64,000 nucleotides of DNA from assembly GCA_035628135.1 (NCBI GenBank), contig DASPKM010000002.1:124001-188000 (forward strand), read 5' to 3'. Positions 27,339-36,349 of this stretch are shown piece after piece; position 1 is the stretch's first letter; every line of letters starts with the position of its first letter. The notes under the pieces are model-generated. The model searched no databases. It was not told the origin of the DNA and saw nothing but the letters and a program-made list of their open reading frames with translations. The position numbers and the translations under genes were made by a program. Source of the stretch: DASPKM01 sp035628135 (GTDB lineage: Bacteria; Bacteroidota; Bacteroidia; Chitinophagales; Chitinophagaceae).

Positions 27339-28133
27339 ATGAACAAGAAGATAGCCATCATCGGCGGAGGCAATCTGGGAACAGCCATAGCGGAAGGACT
27401 TGTAAAAAGCGGTTTCGTAAAACCGGAGCATGTCATCATTACCAAACGCAATACGCGCAGCCTGAAACCGCTCGAAGACAAAGGCGTATTAGTAAGCAAC
27501 GATAATAAAGAAGCAGTGCGCTATGCCGATCTGCTGCTGTTGTGCGTAAAGCCATTCCAGGTGAATGATGTATTGGGTGGTATTAAACCAAACCTGAAAA
27601 AATCGCACGTGCTGGTGTCGGCGGTTACAGGTGTTACCATCGAGCAAATTGAAAAGATCATTGGTGAGGGCGCCGCCATTGTGCGTGCCATGCCCAATAC
27701 CGCCATCGCTATACAACAGAGCATGACCTGCATCAGTTATGTACAGGTAAAACCCGAGGCATTGAAATATGTAGAAGATGTTTTCAATCAACTGGGCGAA
27801 GTGGTTACCATCGATGAAAAATTGATGGAGGCTTCTACGGTACTGGGGGCCTGTGGCATTGCTTATGCGTTGCGGTTCATTCGCGCAAATATCCAGGGTG
27901 GCATAGAGATAGGTTTTGACGCGGCTACCGCCAACCTTATTGCCGCGCAAACCGTTAGAGGGGCCGCTGAATTGCTAATTCAAACCGGCCACCATCCCGA
28001 GCAGGAAATCGACAAAGTAACCACGCCCAAAGGTTGCACGATAGCGGGGTTGAATGAAATGGAGCACCAAGGGTTCAGCTCCTCGCTGATCAAGGGAATT
28101 GTGGCAAGCTATCGAAAGATCGCCAAGGATTGA
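27339..28133 (+). CDS. proC: Pyrroline-5-carboxylate reductase
   Basis: The 264-aa protein reduces pyrroline-5-carboxylate to proline with NAD(P)H, the last step of proline synthesis. The N-terminal Rossmann motif is IAIIGGGNLGTAIAEGL, VRAMPNTAIAIQQSM is the family's central motif, and the C-terminal ATANLIAAQTVRGAAELL ... VTTPKGCTIAGLNEME is the ProC dimer-domain signature. Length matches the family. It lies alone between a terminator and a ~300-bp spacer (28134-28437) in which I see no gene and no clear hairpin. Confidence 0.96.
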   Translation: MNKKIAIIGGGNLGTAIAEGLVKSGFVKPEHVIITKRNTRSLKPLEDKGVLVSNDNKEAVRYADLLLLCVKPFQVNDVLGGIKPNLKKSHVLVSAVTGVTIEQIEKIIGEGAAIVRAMPNTAIAIQQSMTCISYVQVKPEALKYVEDVFNQLGEVVTIDEKLMEASTVLGACGIAYALRFIRANIQGGIEIGFDAATANLIAAQTVRGAAELLIQTGHHPEQEIDKVTTPKGCTIAGLNEMEHQGFSSSLIKGIVASYRKIAKD

Positions 28134-28437
28134 AGGGTTGTTAACCGATACTGCGTATTGATTCCGGTTCGGCCCACCTATCCGCAACATCCGGTTCGTC
28201 TGGTTTTCCGGTCCGCTATCGTCCCCCGGGGACTTGTTCTGCGTCCTAATTTGCGATTGTTTCCGTTTCCGCCAAATTATCCGAATCCAACCGCAGACTT
28301 ATAAAATACTGAAATCCAGCCTCATACTTAAAAACCCTTCCCAAATCCTTGCATTTGTCAAATAAAAGTCCCTATTTTACGTTTAGTGAATTACCTATAA
28401 GCGTTTTACGCATAGGTGCCCCTTAAATCCAATTTAC

Positions 28438-28617
28438 ATGAAAAGCAAAGCAAGCCTTGTTGTTTTGTTGGCAGAGATTATTGCCATTGTCATACTGCAC
28501 AGCGCCAGATCTTCCGGGCCGGAAAATGAGCAACAGTCCATTTCACAAGCCCAATCGCTTTCCCAATACGAGGTTTCAGCAGAAAAGCAACCCGTTTTGT
28601 ACAACACCATTAAGTAG
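28438..28617 (+). CDS. Small 59-aa peptide with N-terminal hydrophobic segment
   Basis: ATG at 28438 opens a 59-codon frame. Residues ~6-20 (SLVVLLAEIIAIVIL) are hydrophobic and follow two lysines, like a membrane anchor or signal peptide. The rest is polar, rich in Ser, Gln and Glu. The frame stands alone in the spacer before pyrG, with no homologue recognised. The layout favours a real small membrane or secreted peptide, but chance is possible. Confidence 0.5.
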   Translation: MKSKASLVVLLAEIIAIVILHSARSSGPENEQQSISQAQSLSQYEVSAEKQPVLYNTIK

Positions 28618-28835
28618 GCTATCCCGATTTTTTCCACACATCCCCGTCATCCGTTTTCCCATCACGGAAAATTGCCGTAGGTTTGCATGACCTCCTGGAC
28701 CATTTTCTATTGATATAGAAATTCCGCTGGTCAAACCTGGTTCGTTCTTATAACTAATCCTTGAGATAACATATTTCTAAAGGCAAAACGAGGCCACGCC
28801 CGTTTTCAACATATACATAAACTTTAATAAAGGTT

Positions 28836-30485
28836 ATGGCGAAATATATTTTTGTTACCGGCGGTGTGACCTCCTCCCTTGGTAAGGGCATCATCGCAGC
28901 TTCATTGGCCAAATTATTACAGGCAAGGGGCCTGCGGGTAACCATCCAGAAATTCGACCCCTATATCAATGTTGATCCCGGGACCCTCAATCCGTACGAA
29001 CACGGTGAATGCTTCGTGACCGAAGACGGCGCGGAAACCGACCTCGATCTCGGCCATTACGAACGCTTCCTGAACATATTTACGTCCCAGGCCAACAATG
29101 TTACCACCGGCCGCATTTACCAGACCGTTATCAATAAAGAAAGGGAAGGGGCCTACCTGGGCAAAACCGTGCAGGTAGTGCCGCACATTACCGACGAGAT
29201 CAAACGGCGAATGCTGTTGCTGGGACAGGGTAACCAATACGATATCATCATCACCGAGATCGGCGGAACCGTGGGCGACATCGAATCGCTGCCCTTTATC
29301 GAGGCCGTGCGCCAGTTGCAGTGGGAACTACCCGATGAAGACGTAGTGGTGGTGCACCTCACGCTGATACCTTACCTGAAAGCCGCCAAGGAGCTCAAGA
29401 CCAAACCCACGCAACACAGCGTAAGAATGCTGAGCCAGGAAGGCGTGCATCCCGACATCATTGTGTGCCGCACCGAAGAACCGCTTTCAACGGAAATACG
29501 CCGCAAAGTGGCCCTATTTTGTAACGTAAAGCAGGAAGCCGTAATAGAGGCCGCGGACGCGCCCACCATTTACGAAGTACCTTTGGCCATGATGCGCGAG
29601 AAGCTGGACCTTATCTGCCTGAAGAAACTAGACATTGCCCGCTACAGCGAACCCGAGCTATCGCGCTGGAAGGAGTTCCTTGACAAATTGAAATATCCCA
29701 AGAGCAGGGTCACCATCGGCCTTATCGGCAAATACATCGAGCTGCAGGATGCCTATAAATCCATCCTGGAAGCTTTTGTGCACGCAGGCGCCATGAACGA
29801 ATGCAAGGTGCAGGTAGTGAACGTGCACAGCGAATTTATTACCGAAGAAAATGTCGCCGAAAAACTCGGCAGTCTCGATGGATTGCTGGTAGCGCCGGGT
29901 TTTGGACATAGGGGAGTGGAAGGAAAGATACTCGCGGTGAAGTATGCCCGCGAACAGGGACTGCCATTCTTCGGCATTTGCCTGGGCATGCAGATGGCCG
30001 TGATAGAATACGCGCGCAACATACTGGGCATGGCTGATGCACATTCCACTGAAATGAATCCGAACAGTACCCAGCCTGTAATAGATTTAATGGAAGAGCA
30101 GAAAAAGATCACCGCCAAGGGAGGCACCATGAGGCTCGGCGCTTATCCCTGCGATATCAGGGACGGTTCTATTGCGCACCGCGTGTATGGAAGCCTGCAC
30201 ATATCGGAACGCCACCGCCACCGCTGGGAGTTCAACAACGCCTACCTGGAGCAATTTGAACAGGCGGGCATGATGGCCAGCGGCAAAAATCCTGATACCA
30301 ACCTGGTGGAGATCATTGAATTGCCCAATCATCCATTCTTCATAGGAGTACAATACCACCCTGAATTGAAAAGCACGGTGGAAAATCCCGCTCCTTTGTT
30401 TGTTTCTTTTATCACGGCGGCAAAGGAATATGCAGATAAGAAAAATGCGGTGAAAAATCCGCTATTACAAAGCGAAATGATATAA
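28836..30485 (+). CDS. pyrG: CTP synthase
   Basis: The 549-aa enzyme aminates UTP to CTP with ATP and glutamine, in the cytoplasm. The synthetase domain (residues 1-~270) starts with KYIFVTGGVTSSLGKGI (P-loop) and has EHGECFVTEDGAETDLDLGH. The glutamine amidotransferase domain (~295-540) has the nucleophile Cys in PFFGICLGMQ and the His-Glu pair in QYHPEL. Both domains look complete. It is followed after 97 bp by yidC, which has its own -7 element, so the two may or may not share a transcript. Confidence 0.98.
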   Translation: MAKYIFVTGGVTSSLGKGIIAASLAKLLQARGLRVTIQKFDPYINVDPGTLNPYEHGECFVTEDGAETDLDLGHYERFLNIFTSQANNVTTGRIYQTVINKEREGAYLGKTVQVVPHITDEIKRRMLLLGQGNQYDIIITEIGGTVGDIESLPFIEAVRQLQWELPDEDVVVVHLTLIPYLKAAKELKTKPTQHSVRMLSQEGVHPDIIVCRTEEPLSTEIRRKVALFCNVKQEAVIEAADAPTIYEVPLAMMREKLDLICLKKLDIARYSEPELSRWKEFLDKLKYPKSRVTIGLIGKYIELQDAYKSILEAFVHAGAMNECKVQVVNVHSEFITEENVAEKLGSLDGLLVAPGFGHRGVEGKILAVKYAREQGLPFFGICLGMQMAVIEYARNILGMADAHSTEMNPNSTQPVIDLMEEQKKITAKGGTMRLGAYPCDIRDGSIAHRVYGSLHISERHRHRWEFNNAYLEQFEQAGMMASGKNPDTNLVEIIELPNHPFFIGVQYHPELKSTVENPAPLFVSFITAAKEYADKKNAVKNPLLQSEMI

Positions 30486-30554
30486 GGTTGGTAGTTTGTC
30501 GCGCGCCGTTAAAGCGTAATAAATACCGGGATTCAACGACAAACGCAAACCCCT

Positions 30555-30562
30555 TATCTTTG
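30555..30562 (+). promoter_or_regulatory. -7 element (TATCTTTG) before yidC
   Basis: TATCTTTG followed by CACCC is a strong match to the Bacteroidota TAnnTTTG element, 20 bp upstream of the yidC start. The -33 region is not well conserved. Confidence 0.65.
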
Positions 30563-30582
30563 CACCCTTCAAATTTTATGGA

Positions 30583-32439
30583 ATGAGCATGGATCGTAAT
30601 ACGGTCATTGGGTTTGTTTTGCTGGCCGTTTTGTTATTTCTCTATTTATTTCTGTCAACCAAAGGAAGCAACGAGGTCCAGCAGCAACAGCAGGCCTATG
30701 CCGATTCCGTAGCAAAAGTTAAGGCAAAACAGGATTCTATCAGGGCAAAAAGAGATTCAGCCGCATTCAGCAAAGTACCCGATACAGGCAGCGGCTTTCA
30801 AAAAGCGGCTTATGGTCCTGAGCAATTGGTGACGGTTGAAAACAACCTGATGAAGGTTGCCTTTACATCAAAGGGCGGACAACCTAAATCCATCACTTTA
30901 AAGAAATATACTTCTTACAAGAACGGCCCCGTAGTGTTATTGAATACACCATTCGACAGGCTAAGCTATACCATCAATACCGAAACCAATACACCCGCGC
31001 AAACCGGCGACCTGAACTTTGAGCCGGCAGGCGTTCAGACAAATGCCGATGGCAGTCAAACAGTGCGCTTCCGCCTTGCGGGCATCGATGGACGAAGCAT
31101 CGTTCACCAGTACACTGTGCGCCCCGATGTTTACCTGATAGACTGGAATATCCAGATGGCCGCCGCCGACAGGATGTTGACGCAGGGCACGGTTAACCTG
31201 CTCTGGCAAAATCAACCCACTCAACATGAGAAAGACATTGCCTACGAGCGCCAGCAATCGCAGATAGGTTTTTACGAAGGCGGTGATTATGACTGGATCT
31301 TCAGCAAGGCGCAGCGGAAGTTTGAAGAGCCTGTGAATTGGGTCAGTATCAAACAACAATTCTTCAATTCCACCATCATTGCAAAAAATAATTTCAAGGG
31401 CGGGCAGGTTGAATGGATCCAACTTTCGTCAGACGATACCACTTCAGTAGTTACAAAGGCCACCGCCAACCTGCAAATGAGCATAACGCCTTCCAGCAAT
31501 GCCAATTTCGAAATGCAGTTGTATTATGGCCCGAATGACTATGCCATCTTGAAAAACACTGCGCCGGACCTGGACAAGATGGTGAACCTTGGCCAGGGGT
31601 TTTACACTTTTGTGCGTCCTATCAACAAGTACATCGTGATGCCGGTGTTCAACTTCTTCAAGGATTTCATCACCAGCTTCGGAATAGTGATCGCATTGCT
31701 CACCATCTTCATCAGGTTGCTTACCTCGCCGCTCGTGTACAGGAGTTACCTCAGCGGTGCAAAGATGAAGGCGCTCCGCCCGGAAATAGACAAGCTTAAA
31801 CAGCAATACGGCGGCGACCAGCAGCAAATGGGCATGGAGCAAATGAAATTGTTTCGCGAAGCAGGCGTAAATCCATTGGGCGGATGTATCCCCGCATTGT
31901 TGCAGATCCCTATCTTCTTTGCATTGTACAGCTTCTTCAACTCCAGCCTCGATCTTAGGGGAGTGCCTTTCTTATGGGCCGAAGACCTGTCTGCATATGA
32001 TTCTATTTTAAATTTCGGTTTCAGGATACCGTTATTGGGAAGCCATCTTAGCCTGTTTACTTTAACGGCGGTGATCACCAGCTTCCTGATCTCCATCTAC
32101 AACATGAACATGACGCCGGACCAGAGCAATCCTGCGTTGAAGTACATGCCGTATATTTTTCCCTTCATTCTTTTATTCATCTTCAACAGCCTGCCTTCGG
32201 CGCTCACCTGGTATTATACCGTGTCGAACGTAATTACCCTTGCGCTGCAATGGGTGATACAGAATTATATCATCGACCACGACAAGATACTGGCCAAGCT
32301 GGAAGCCAACCGCAAGAAGCCGAAAACAAAATCGAAGTGGCAGGAGCGGTTCGAGCAAATGCAGGAAGCGCAAAAAAAAGCCCAACAGACGCAGCAACAG
32401 CAAAGGAACCAGGGACAGCAAAAACATGGTAAGAAATAA
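30583..32439 (+). CDS. yidC: Membrane protein insertase YidC
   Basis: The 618-aa protein inserts and folds inner-membrane proteins, with or without Sec. TM1 is at residues ~8-25, a large periplasmic beta domain covers ~60-340, and the conserved insertase core with five membrane helices runs from ~345 (YTFVRPINKYIVMPVFNFFK, FGIVIALLTIFIRLLTSP, GGCIPALLQIPIFFALYSFF). The C-terminal tail from ~580 is basic and Gln-rich. An ATG two codons downstream (30589, MDRNTVIG) could be the true start. It ends in the sequence overlapping the next open frame, but the next gene is assigned a later start. Confidence 0.96.
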   Translation: MSMDRNTVIGFVLLAVLLFLYLFLSTKGSNEVQQQQQAYADSVAKVKAKQDSIRAKRDSAAFSKVPDTGSGFQKAAYGPEQLVTVENNLMKVAFTSKGGQPKSITLKKYTSYKNGPVVLLNTPFDRLSYTINTETNTPAQTGDLNFEPAGVQTNADGSQTVRFRLAGIDGRSIVHQYTVRPDVYLIDWNIQMAAADRMLTQGTVNLLWQNQPTQHEKDIAYERQQSQIGFYEGGDYDWIFSKAQRKFEEPVNWVSIKQQFFNSTIIAKNNFKGGQVEWIQLSSDDTTSVVTKATANLQMSITPSSNANFEMQLYYGPNDYAILKNTAPDLDKMVNLGQGFYTFVRPINKYIVMPVFNFFKDFITSFGIVIALLTIFIRLLTSPLVYRSYLSGAKMKALRPEIDKLKQQYGGDQQQMGMEQMKLFREAGVNPLGGCIPALLQIPIFFALYSFFNSSLDLRGVPFLWAEDLSAYDSILNFGFRIPLLGSHLSLFTLTAVITSFLISIYNMNMTPDQSNPALKYMPYIFPFILLFIFNSLPSALTWYYTVSNVITLALQWVIQNYIIDHDKILAKLEANRKKPKTKSKWQERFEQMQEAQKKAQQTQQQQRNQGQQKHGKK

Positions 32440-32605
32440 TGCTGGCTGGCTATTTGCAGGTCGGTATGCTGATGTGTTAATGTTAAGATTCCTGCAGAAG
32501 GCCGGGCAATCATCTTGTGATCAACCAATTAGCAACCGGTTGATTTTCCAAATGCAACGCAATAACTTGCATGCCGGTCTTGTTATTAGTTTAAACACCT
32601 GTATC

Positions 32606-33265
32606 ATGAAACTTAGTAAGGCGTTATTCTGTTTATTGCTGGCCGCAGGCCTGTCTTCGCTCGCTGTTGCGCAGCGCAAGGTATCGGAAATGACCCTGGT
32701 ATACGATGCGGTTGTTTCTACCGGCTCTGCCGACCCAAAGCTGGCAGACGCATTTGACGGCGCTGTTACCACCATTTATATCAGCGGCCACCAGAGCCGT
32801 TCTGAAATGGTGAGCGCACTGTTTACTTCTACCACCATACACGATGCTAAAAGCGGTTCGGCCGTAGTATTGCGCGAAGTGAGCGGACAGAAATTGCTGA
32901 TACGCCTTACGCCCGAAGATTGGGCCGACAAGAACAAGCGTTACCAGGGAATAAGTTTTACCAATACCAACGAAACCAAGGTAATTGCAGGATATACCTG
33001 TACCAAAGCCATTGCCACTACGCCCGATGGATCGACATTTACAGTGTATTATACAAAGGATATCATACCCGAGAATAAAGAGTACGATTACCAGTTCCGT
33101 TCATTGCAGGGGCTTCCGCTGGAGTATGAAATGGTGCGTGGCAACCTGAAGATAAAATACACGGTATCCCAGATCAATCTGAATCCTGTAGCAGCTTCCA
33201 AGTTCGATATTCCGAAGGCGGGTTATAGGGAAATGACTTACCAGGAGAGTAAGAAGATGAATTAG
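32606..33265 (+). CDS. Secreted protein, resembles DUF4412-like family
   Basis: The 219-aa protein starts at the ATG at 32606, where a clear signal peptide begins (LFCLLLAAGLSSLAVAQ). The mature part has short beta strands and IPENKEYDYQFRSLQGLPLEYE, reminiscent of DUF4412 or LolA-type lipoprotein-carrier-like folds. The role is unknown. It follows yidC by 166 bp. The transcript probably ends at the hairpin 33324-33347. Confidence 0.6.
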   Translation: MKLSKALFCLLLAAGLSSLAVAQRKVSEMTLVYDAVVSTGSADPKLADAFDGAVTTIYISGHQSRSEMVSALFTSTTIHDAKSGSAVVLREVSGQKLLIRLTPEDWADKNKRYQGISFTNTNETKVIAGYTCTKAIATTPDGSTFTVYYTKDIIPENKEYDYQFRSLQGLPLEYEMVRGNLKIKYTVSQINLNPVAASKFDIPKAGYREMTYQESKKMN

Positions 33266-33281
33266 GAGTGTAAATAAAATA

Positions 33282-33508
33282 TAGCACAGACTTTTAATGG
33301 ATTTTTGGATTACACAGATAGGGAATCGGCTTACGCCGATTTTTTTTGCGATACTTACGAATGAAATAATCCAATAAACCGGTCTGTGTGGCTCAATGGA
33401 GTAAGGGAAGTAAGGGAGTTGCACCAGCGTAGTAGCAGTGGTAAGGGGAAATAGCCAGCGTAACGAAATAATCTGTGTAATCCACAAATCATTCAAAAAT
33501 CTGTGCTC
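33282..33508. repeat. Large imperfect inverted repeat between convergent genes
   Basis: The left arm (33282-33320: AGCACAGAC ... ATGGATTTTTGGATTACAC) is an inverted, imperfect copy of the right arm (33471-33508: TCTGTGTAATCC ... AAATCTGTGC). About 150 bp separate them, including an intrinsic terminator. The right arm also matches 17331-17370. No transposase or target duplication is visible. Confidence 0.6.
33324..33347 (+). terminator. Intrinsic terminator
   Basis: AATCGGC and GCCGATT enclose TTAC and are followed by at least six T. It ends the transcript of the DUF4412-like gene. Confidence 0.8.
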
Positions 33509-33534
33509 TGCTGAATTAATCTGTTAATCTGCGA

Positions 33535-33912
33535 TTACTTGCGAAGATTGATCTTGAAGTCAACCACGTTCAGGTTGTTCTTAACCTTGGTGGTGGGTAC
33601 GCTCACCCTGTTCTTGTAAGGGAGAATAAATGTGGTATTGCCGCGCTGGTAAGTTATCACAGAAGTGAAAGTGATAACGTCATTCTTTTTTTGCTGGGTG
33701 AACAGTTGGCTGCCGCGGTAAACCGGACCGGATTTCAAAGTAAACCCGTTAGCAGTGCGGATAGGAGTAAAGTAATTGGCTGCGGGAACGTTTTTGTTCT
33801 TTTCACCGCCTCCTCCGCCCTTGCTGGCGAAAGTCAGGATTGCCATTGCAGTCAATACAAAGCAGATAGCTGACTTACGGGCCAAGGTTAATATAATCCG
33901 GGGTTGTGTCAT
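33535..33912 (-). CDS. Small secreted hypothetical protein
   Basis: The 125-aa product has a hydrophobic N-terminal stretch (SAICFVLTAMAILTFASKG) and a short Gly run after it, followed by a beta-rich region ending in KVKNNLNVVDFKINLRK. It is likely exported. No domain was recognised. It is transcribed alone, convergent with the previous gene and divergent from the TPR gene; the 199-bp AT-rich spacer (33913-34111) should hold both promoters. Confidence 0.55.
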   Translation of the reverse strand: MTQPRIILTLARKSAICFVLTAMAILTFASKGGGGGEKNKNVPAANYFTPIRTANGFTLKSGPVYRGSQLFTQQKKNDVITFTSVITYQRGNTTFILPYKNRVSVPTTKVKNNLNVVDFKINLRK

Positions 33913-34111
33913 TATCAGCGTAAAGATAAATAAAAATTTTGTGAAATTTTCAACCGTCCGTCACATATTTTAATAATCGTTTAACGACTGAGTTGCGATT
34001 TTGTTACATAAATCCAAAAAATATTTTGGTTGTTAACATCCGTGGATATTGCCGGTCCAAAAAAAATTGGCAAAGTGTGCACTAAGCCCTAATTTTCAAT
34101 AACCTTAATAC

Positions 34112-35533
34112 ATGAGTTCAAATCCATCCCGTCAAAACCGAGAAGAAATCAGGGAGTTATTGAGGCAGTACCAGAACCTTCGAGCTGGTCGAAGTCATGC
34201 CTTCCTCGATGAGGACGCTTTTGAAAAGATCATAGACTATTTTGACGACCTGGAAGACCTTGCCCAAGCCATTGAGGCCGCGGAGCGGGGCATGGAGCAA
34301 TACCCCTATTCCTCCATGTTGCTGATTAAGAAGGCCGACCTCTACATTGCCAGCCGCCGCTACAAGGAATCCCTCCACTTATTGGAACAGGCCGAGCTGC
34401 TGGACAGCGGGAATATCCATATTTACATACTTAAGACGGACGCCTACCTGGCCCTCGACCAGCAGGAAAAGGCCGTCTCCCTCCTGGAAAACGCCCTGGG
34501 CATGTTCGAAGGCGACGAACGGATAGAGCTGTTGTTCGAGCTGGCCGATGTGTACGACGATTACGAAGAATTCGATAAGATATTCGATTGTCTGAAGCTG
34601 ATATTGGAACAAGACCCGGTAAATGAGGAGGCCCTGTACAAGATCTGCTTCTGGACCGATTTTACCGGCCGCAACGAGGAGAGCATCCGCTTGCACCAGC
34701 AGATCATCGATGACTATCCCTATTGCGAGCTGGCCTGGTTTAACCTGGCCGCAGCCCTGCAGGGCCTGAAATTGTACGAAAAAGCCATCGATGCCTACCA
34801 GTATGCCCTGGCCATCGATGAAAAGTTCGACTACGCCTACCGCAACATGGGCGATGCCTACATCAGGCTAAGGAAATACCGCGAGGCTATCGAGGTGCTC
34901 GAAAAGGTGCTGGAATTGTCGCGCCCCGAAGACGTGATCTACGAAGCCATCGGCCATTGCTATGAACGGCTGCACAACTTTGCGCAGGCCCGCTTTTATT
35001 TCCGCAAGGCCTCGCACCTGAACCCCGACGACAGCAAGCTGTATTATCGCATAGCCGGCACGTATATGAACGAAGGTCAATGGAACCAGGCAGTAAAGCA
35101 CCTGGAAACCGCTATGAACATTCATCCTAACCAGCCTGAGTACAACCTGGCCATGGGAGAATGCCGCATGCAACTGGGAGATTTCCGGCAGGCCATCCAT
35201 TATTTTTCGAACGTGGTAAGGATGCGCCCAAAAAACATTTCCAGTTGGGAATCGCTGATCCGCTGCCTGTTCACCGCTACGTATTATGAAGAGGCATTGG
35301 AGCAGGTGTACGCCGCCATCCGCATTACCGAAGGCAAGCCCGTGTTTTCATACTATGTGAGCGCTATTTATTTTGCCATGGGAAAATCGAAGGAAGGCTT
35401 GCTGCACCTTGAGAAAGGACTTTCCAAAGCGCCCAAGCTGTTAAAGAAATTTGTCGATCTCAATCCTTCTATATTGCAACACCAGCAAGTGGTTGATCTT
35501 ATCGCAAAGTATAAGCGAAACAAATCGTTTTGA
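34112..35533 (+). CDS. TPR-repeat protein
   Basis: The 473-aa protein consists of tandem tetratricopeptide repeats from residue ~40 to the end, with characteristic W/L-G-Y-A-F-A-P spacing (for example AIDAYQYALAIDEKFDYAYR and AVKHLETAMNIHPNQPEYNL). There is no signal peptide, so a cytoplasmic protein-protein interaction role is likely. The partner is unknown. It precedes comA by 42 bp, so co-transcription with comA-aroE is plausible. Confidence 0.88.
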   Translation: MSSNPSRQNREEIRELLRQYQNLRAGRSHAFLDEDAFEKIIDYFDDLEDLAQAIEAAERGMEQYPYSSMLLIKKADLYIASRRYKESLHLLEQAELLDSGNIHIYILKTDAYLALDQQEKAVSLLENALGMFEGDERIELLFELADVYDDYEEFDKIFDCLKLILEQDPVNEEALYKICFWTDFTGRNEESIRLHQQIIDDYPYCELAWFNLAAALQGLKLYEKAIDAYQYALAIDEKFDYAYRNMGDAYIRLRKYREAIEVLEKVLELSRPEDVIYEAIGHCYERLHNFAQARFYFRKASHLNPDDSKLYYRIAGTYMNEGQWNQAVKHLETAMNIHPNQPEYNLAMGECRMQLGDFRQAIHYFSNVVRMRPKNISSWESLIRCLFTATYYEEALEQVYAAIRITEGKPVFSYYVSAIYFAMGKSKEGLLHLEKGLSKAPKLLKKFVDLNPSILQHQQVVDLIAKYKRNKSF

Positions 35534-35575
35534 TATTTTCCTATTTTTGCCGCGTTTTAAACATTAAGCAACCTG

Positions 35576-36349
35576 ATGAATTTTAACCTGACCCAAATAC
35601 CTGAGCGGTATCCAAAGCCGCGTGCCCGCGGACTTACCATGGTGATGGACAAAGGGCTTAGCGTGGCTGAAGCTTCTAATTTCATGAGTGTAGCACATCC
35701 GCATGTTGACATCATTAAGCTCGGTTTCGGCACTTCCTTCGTAACGCCAAACCTGGAAGAAAAGCTGGAAGTATACCGCTCGTACAGCATTCCCGTGTAC
35801 TTCGGGGGTACCCTGTTCGAAGCTTTTTTGATACGCAACCAGTTCCAGGCGTACATCGACGTTTGCAAAAAATATGGCATCTCCTTCATGGAAGTAAGCG
35901 ATGGCTCGATCACGATACCGCACGCTGAAAAATGCGGTTATATCGAAAAGCTTACGCAACATGGCACCGTGTTGAGCGAAGTGGGCAGCAAGGACGCGGC
36001 GCACATCATTCCCCCATATAAATGGATTGAATTGATGCGGGCCGAACTGAGCGCGGGGGCAACTTATGTAATCGCCGAAGCGCGTGAGGCGGGCAACGTT
36101 GGCATCTACCGTGGCTCCGGCGAAGTGCGCGAAGGTCTGGTGCAGGAGATTCTTACACAAATTCCAGAGGAAAAGATCATTTGGGAGGCGCCGCAAAAAG
36201 CGCAGCAATTGTATTTCATAGAGCTGATAGGCTGTAATGTTAACCTCGGCAATATCGCACCGAACGAAGTGCTGCCGTTGGAGACCATGCGGCTCGGACT
36301 ACGGGGCGATACTTTTCACCTGTTCCTCGACAAAGAATCTGCTCAATGA
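35576..36349 (+). CDS. comA: Phosphosulfolactate synthase family protein
   Basis: The 257-aa protein matches ComA, the enzyme that adds sulfite to phosphoenolpyruvate to form phosphosulfolactate, the first step of coenzyme M synthesis in methanogens. Supporting patterns: KPRARGLTMVMDKGLS, DIIKLGFGTSFVT, PVYFGGTLFEAFLIRNQF and YVIAEAREAGNVGIYRGSGE. Bacteroidota lack methanogenesis, so a role in sulfonate or sulfonolipid precursor supply is more likely; that is inference. Its stop overlaps the aroE start (ATGA), so they are translationally coupled. Confidence 0.85.
   Translation: MNFNLTQIPERYPKPRARGLTMVMDKGLSVAEASNFMSVAHPHVDIIKLGFGTSFVTPNLEEKLEVYRSYSIPVYFGGTLFEAFLIRNQFQAYIDVCKKYGISFMEVSDGSITIPHAEKCGYIEKLTQHGTVLSEVGSKDAAHIIPPYKWIELMRAELSAGATYVIAEAREAGNVGIYRGSGEVREGLVQEILTQIPEEKIIWEAPQKAQQLYFIELIGCNVNLGNIAPNEVLPLETMRLGLRGDTFHLFLDKESAQ

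Noticed and set aside
34178..34194. Palindrome CTTCGA-GCTGG-TCGAAG
   Set aside because: It lies inside the conserved TPR coding sequence and needs no other explanation.
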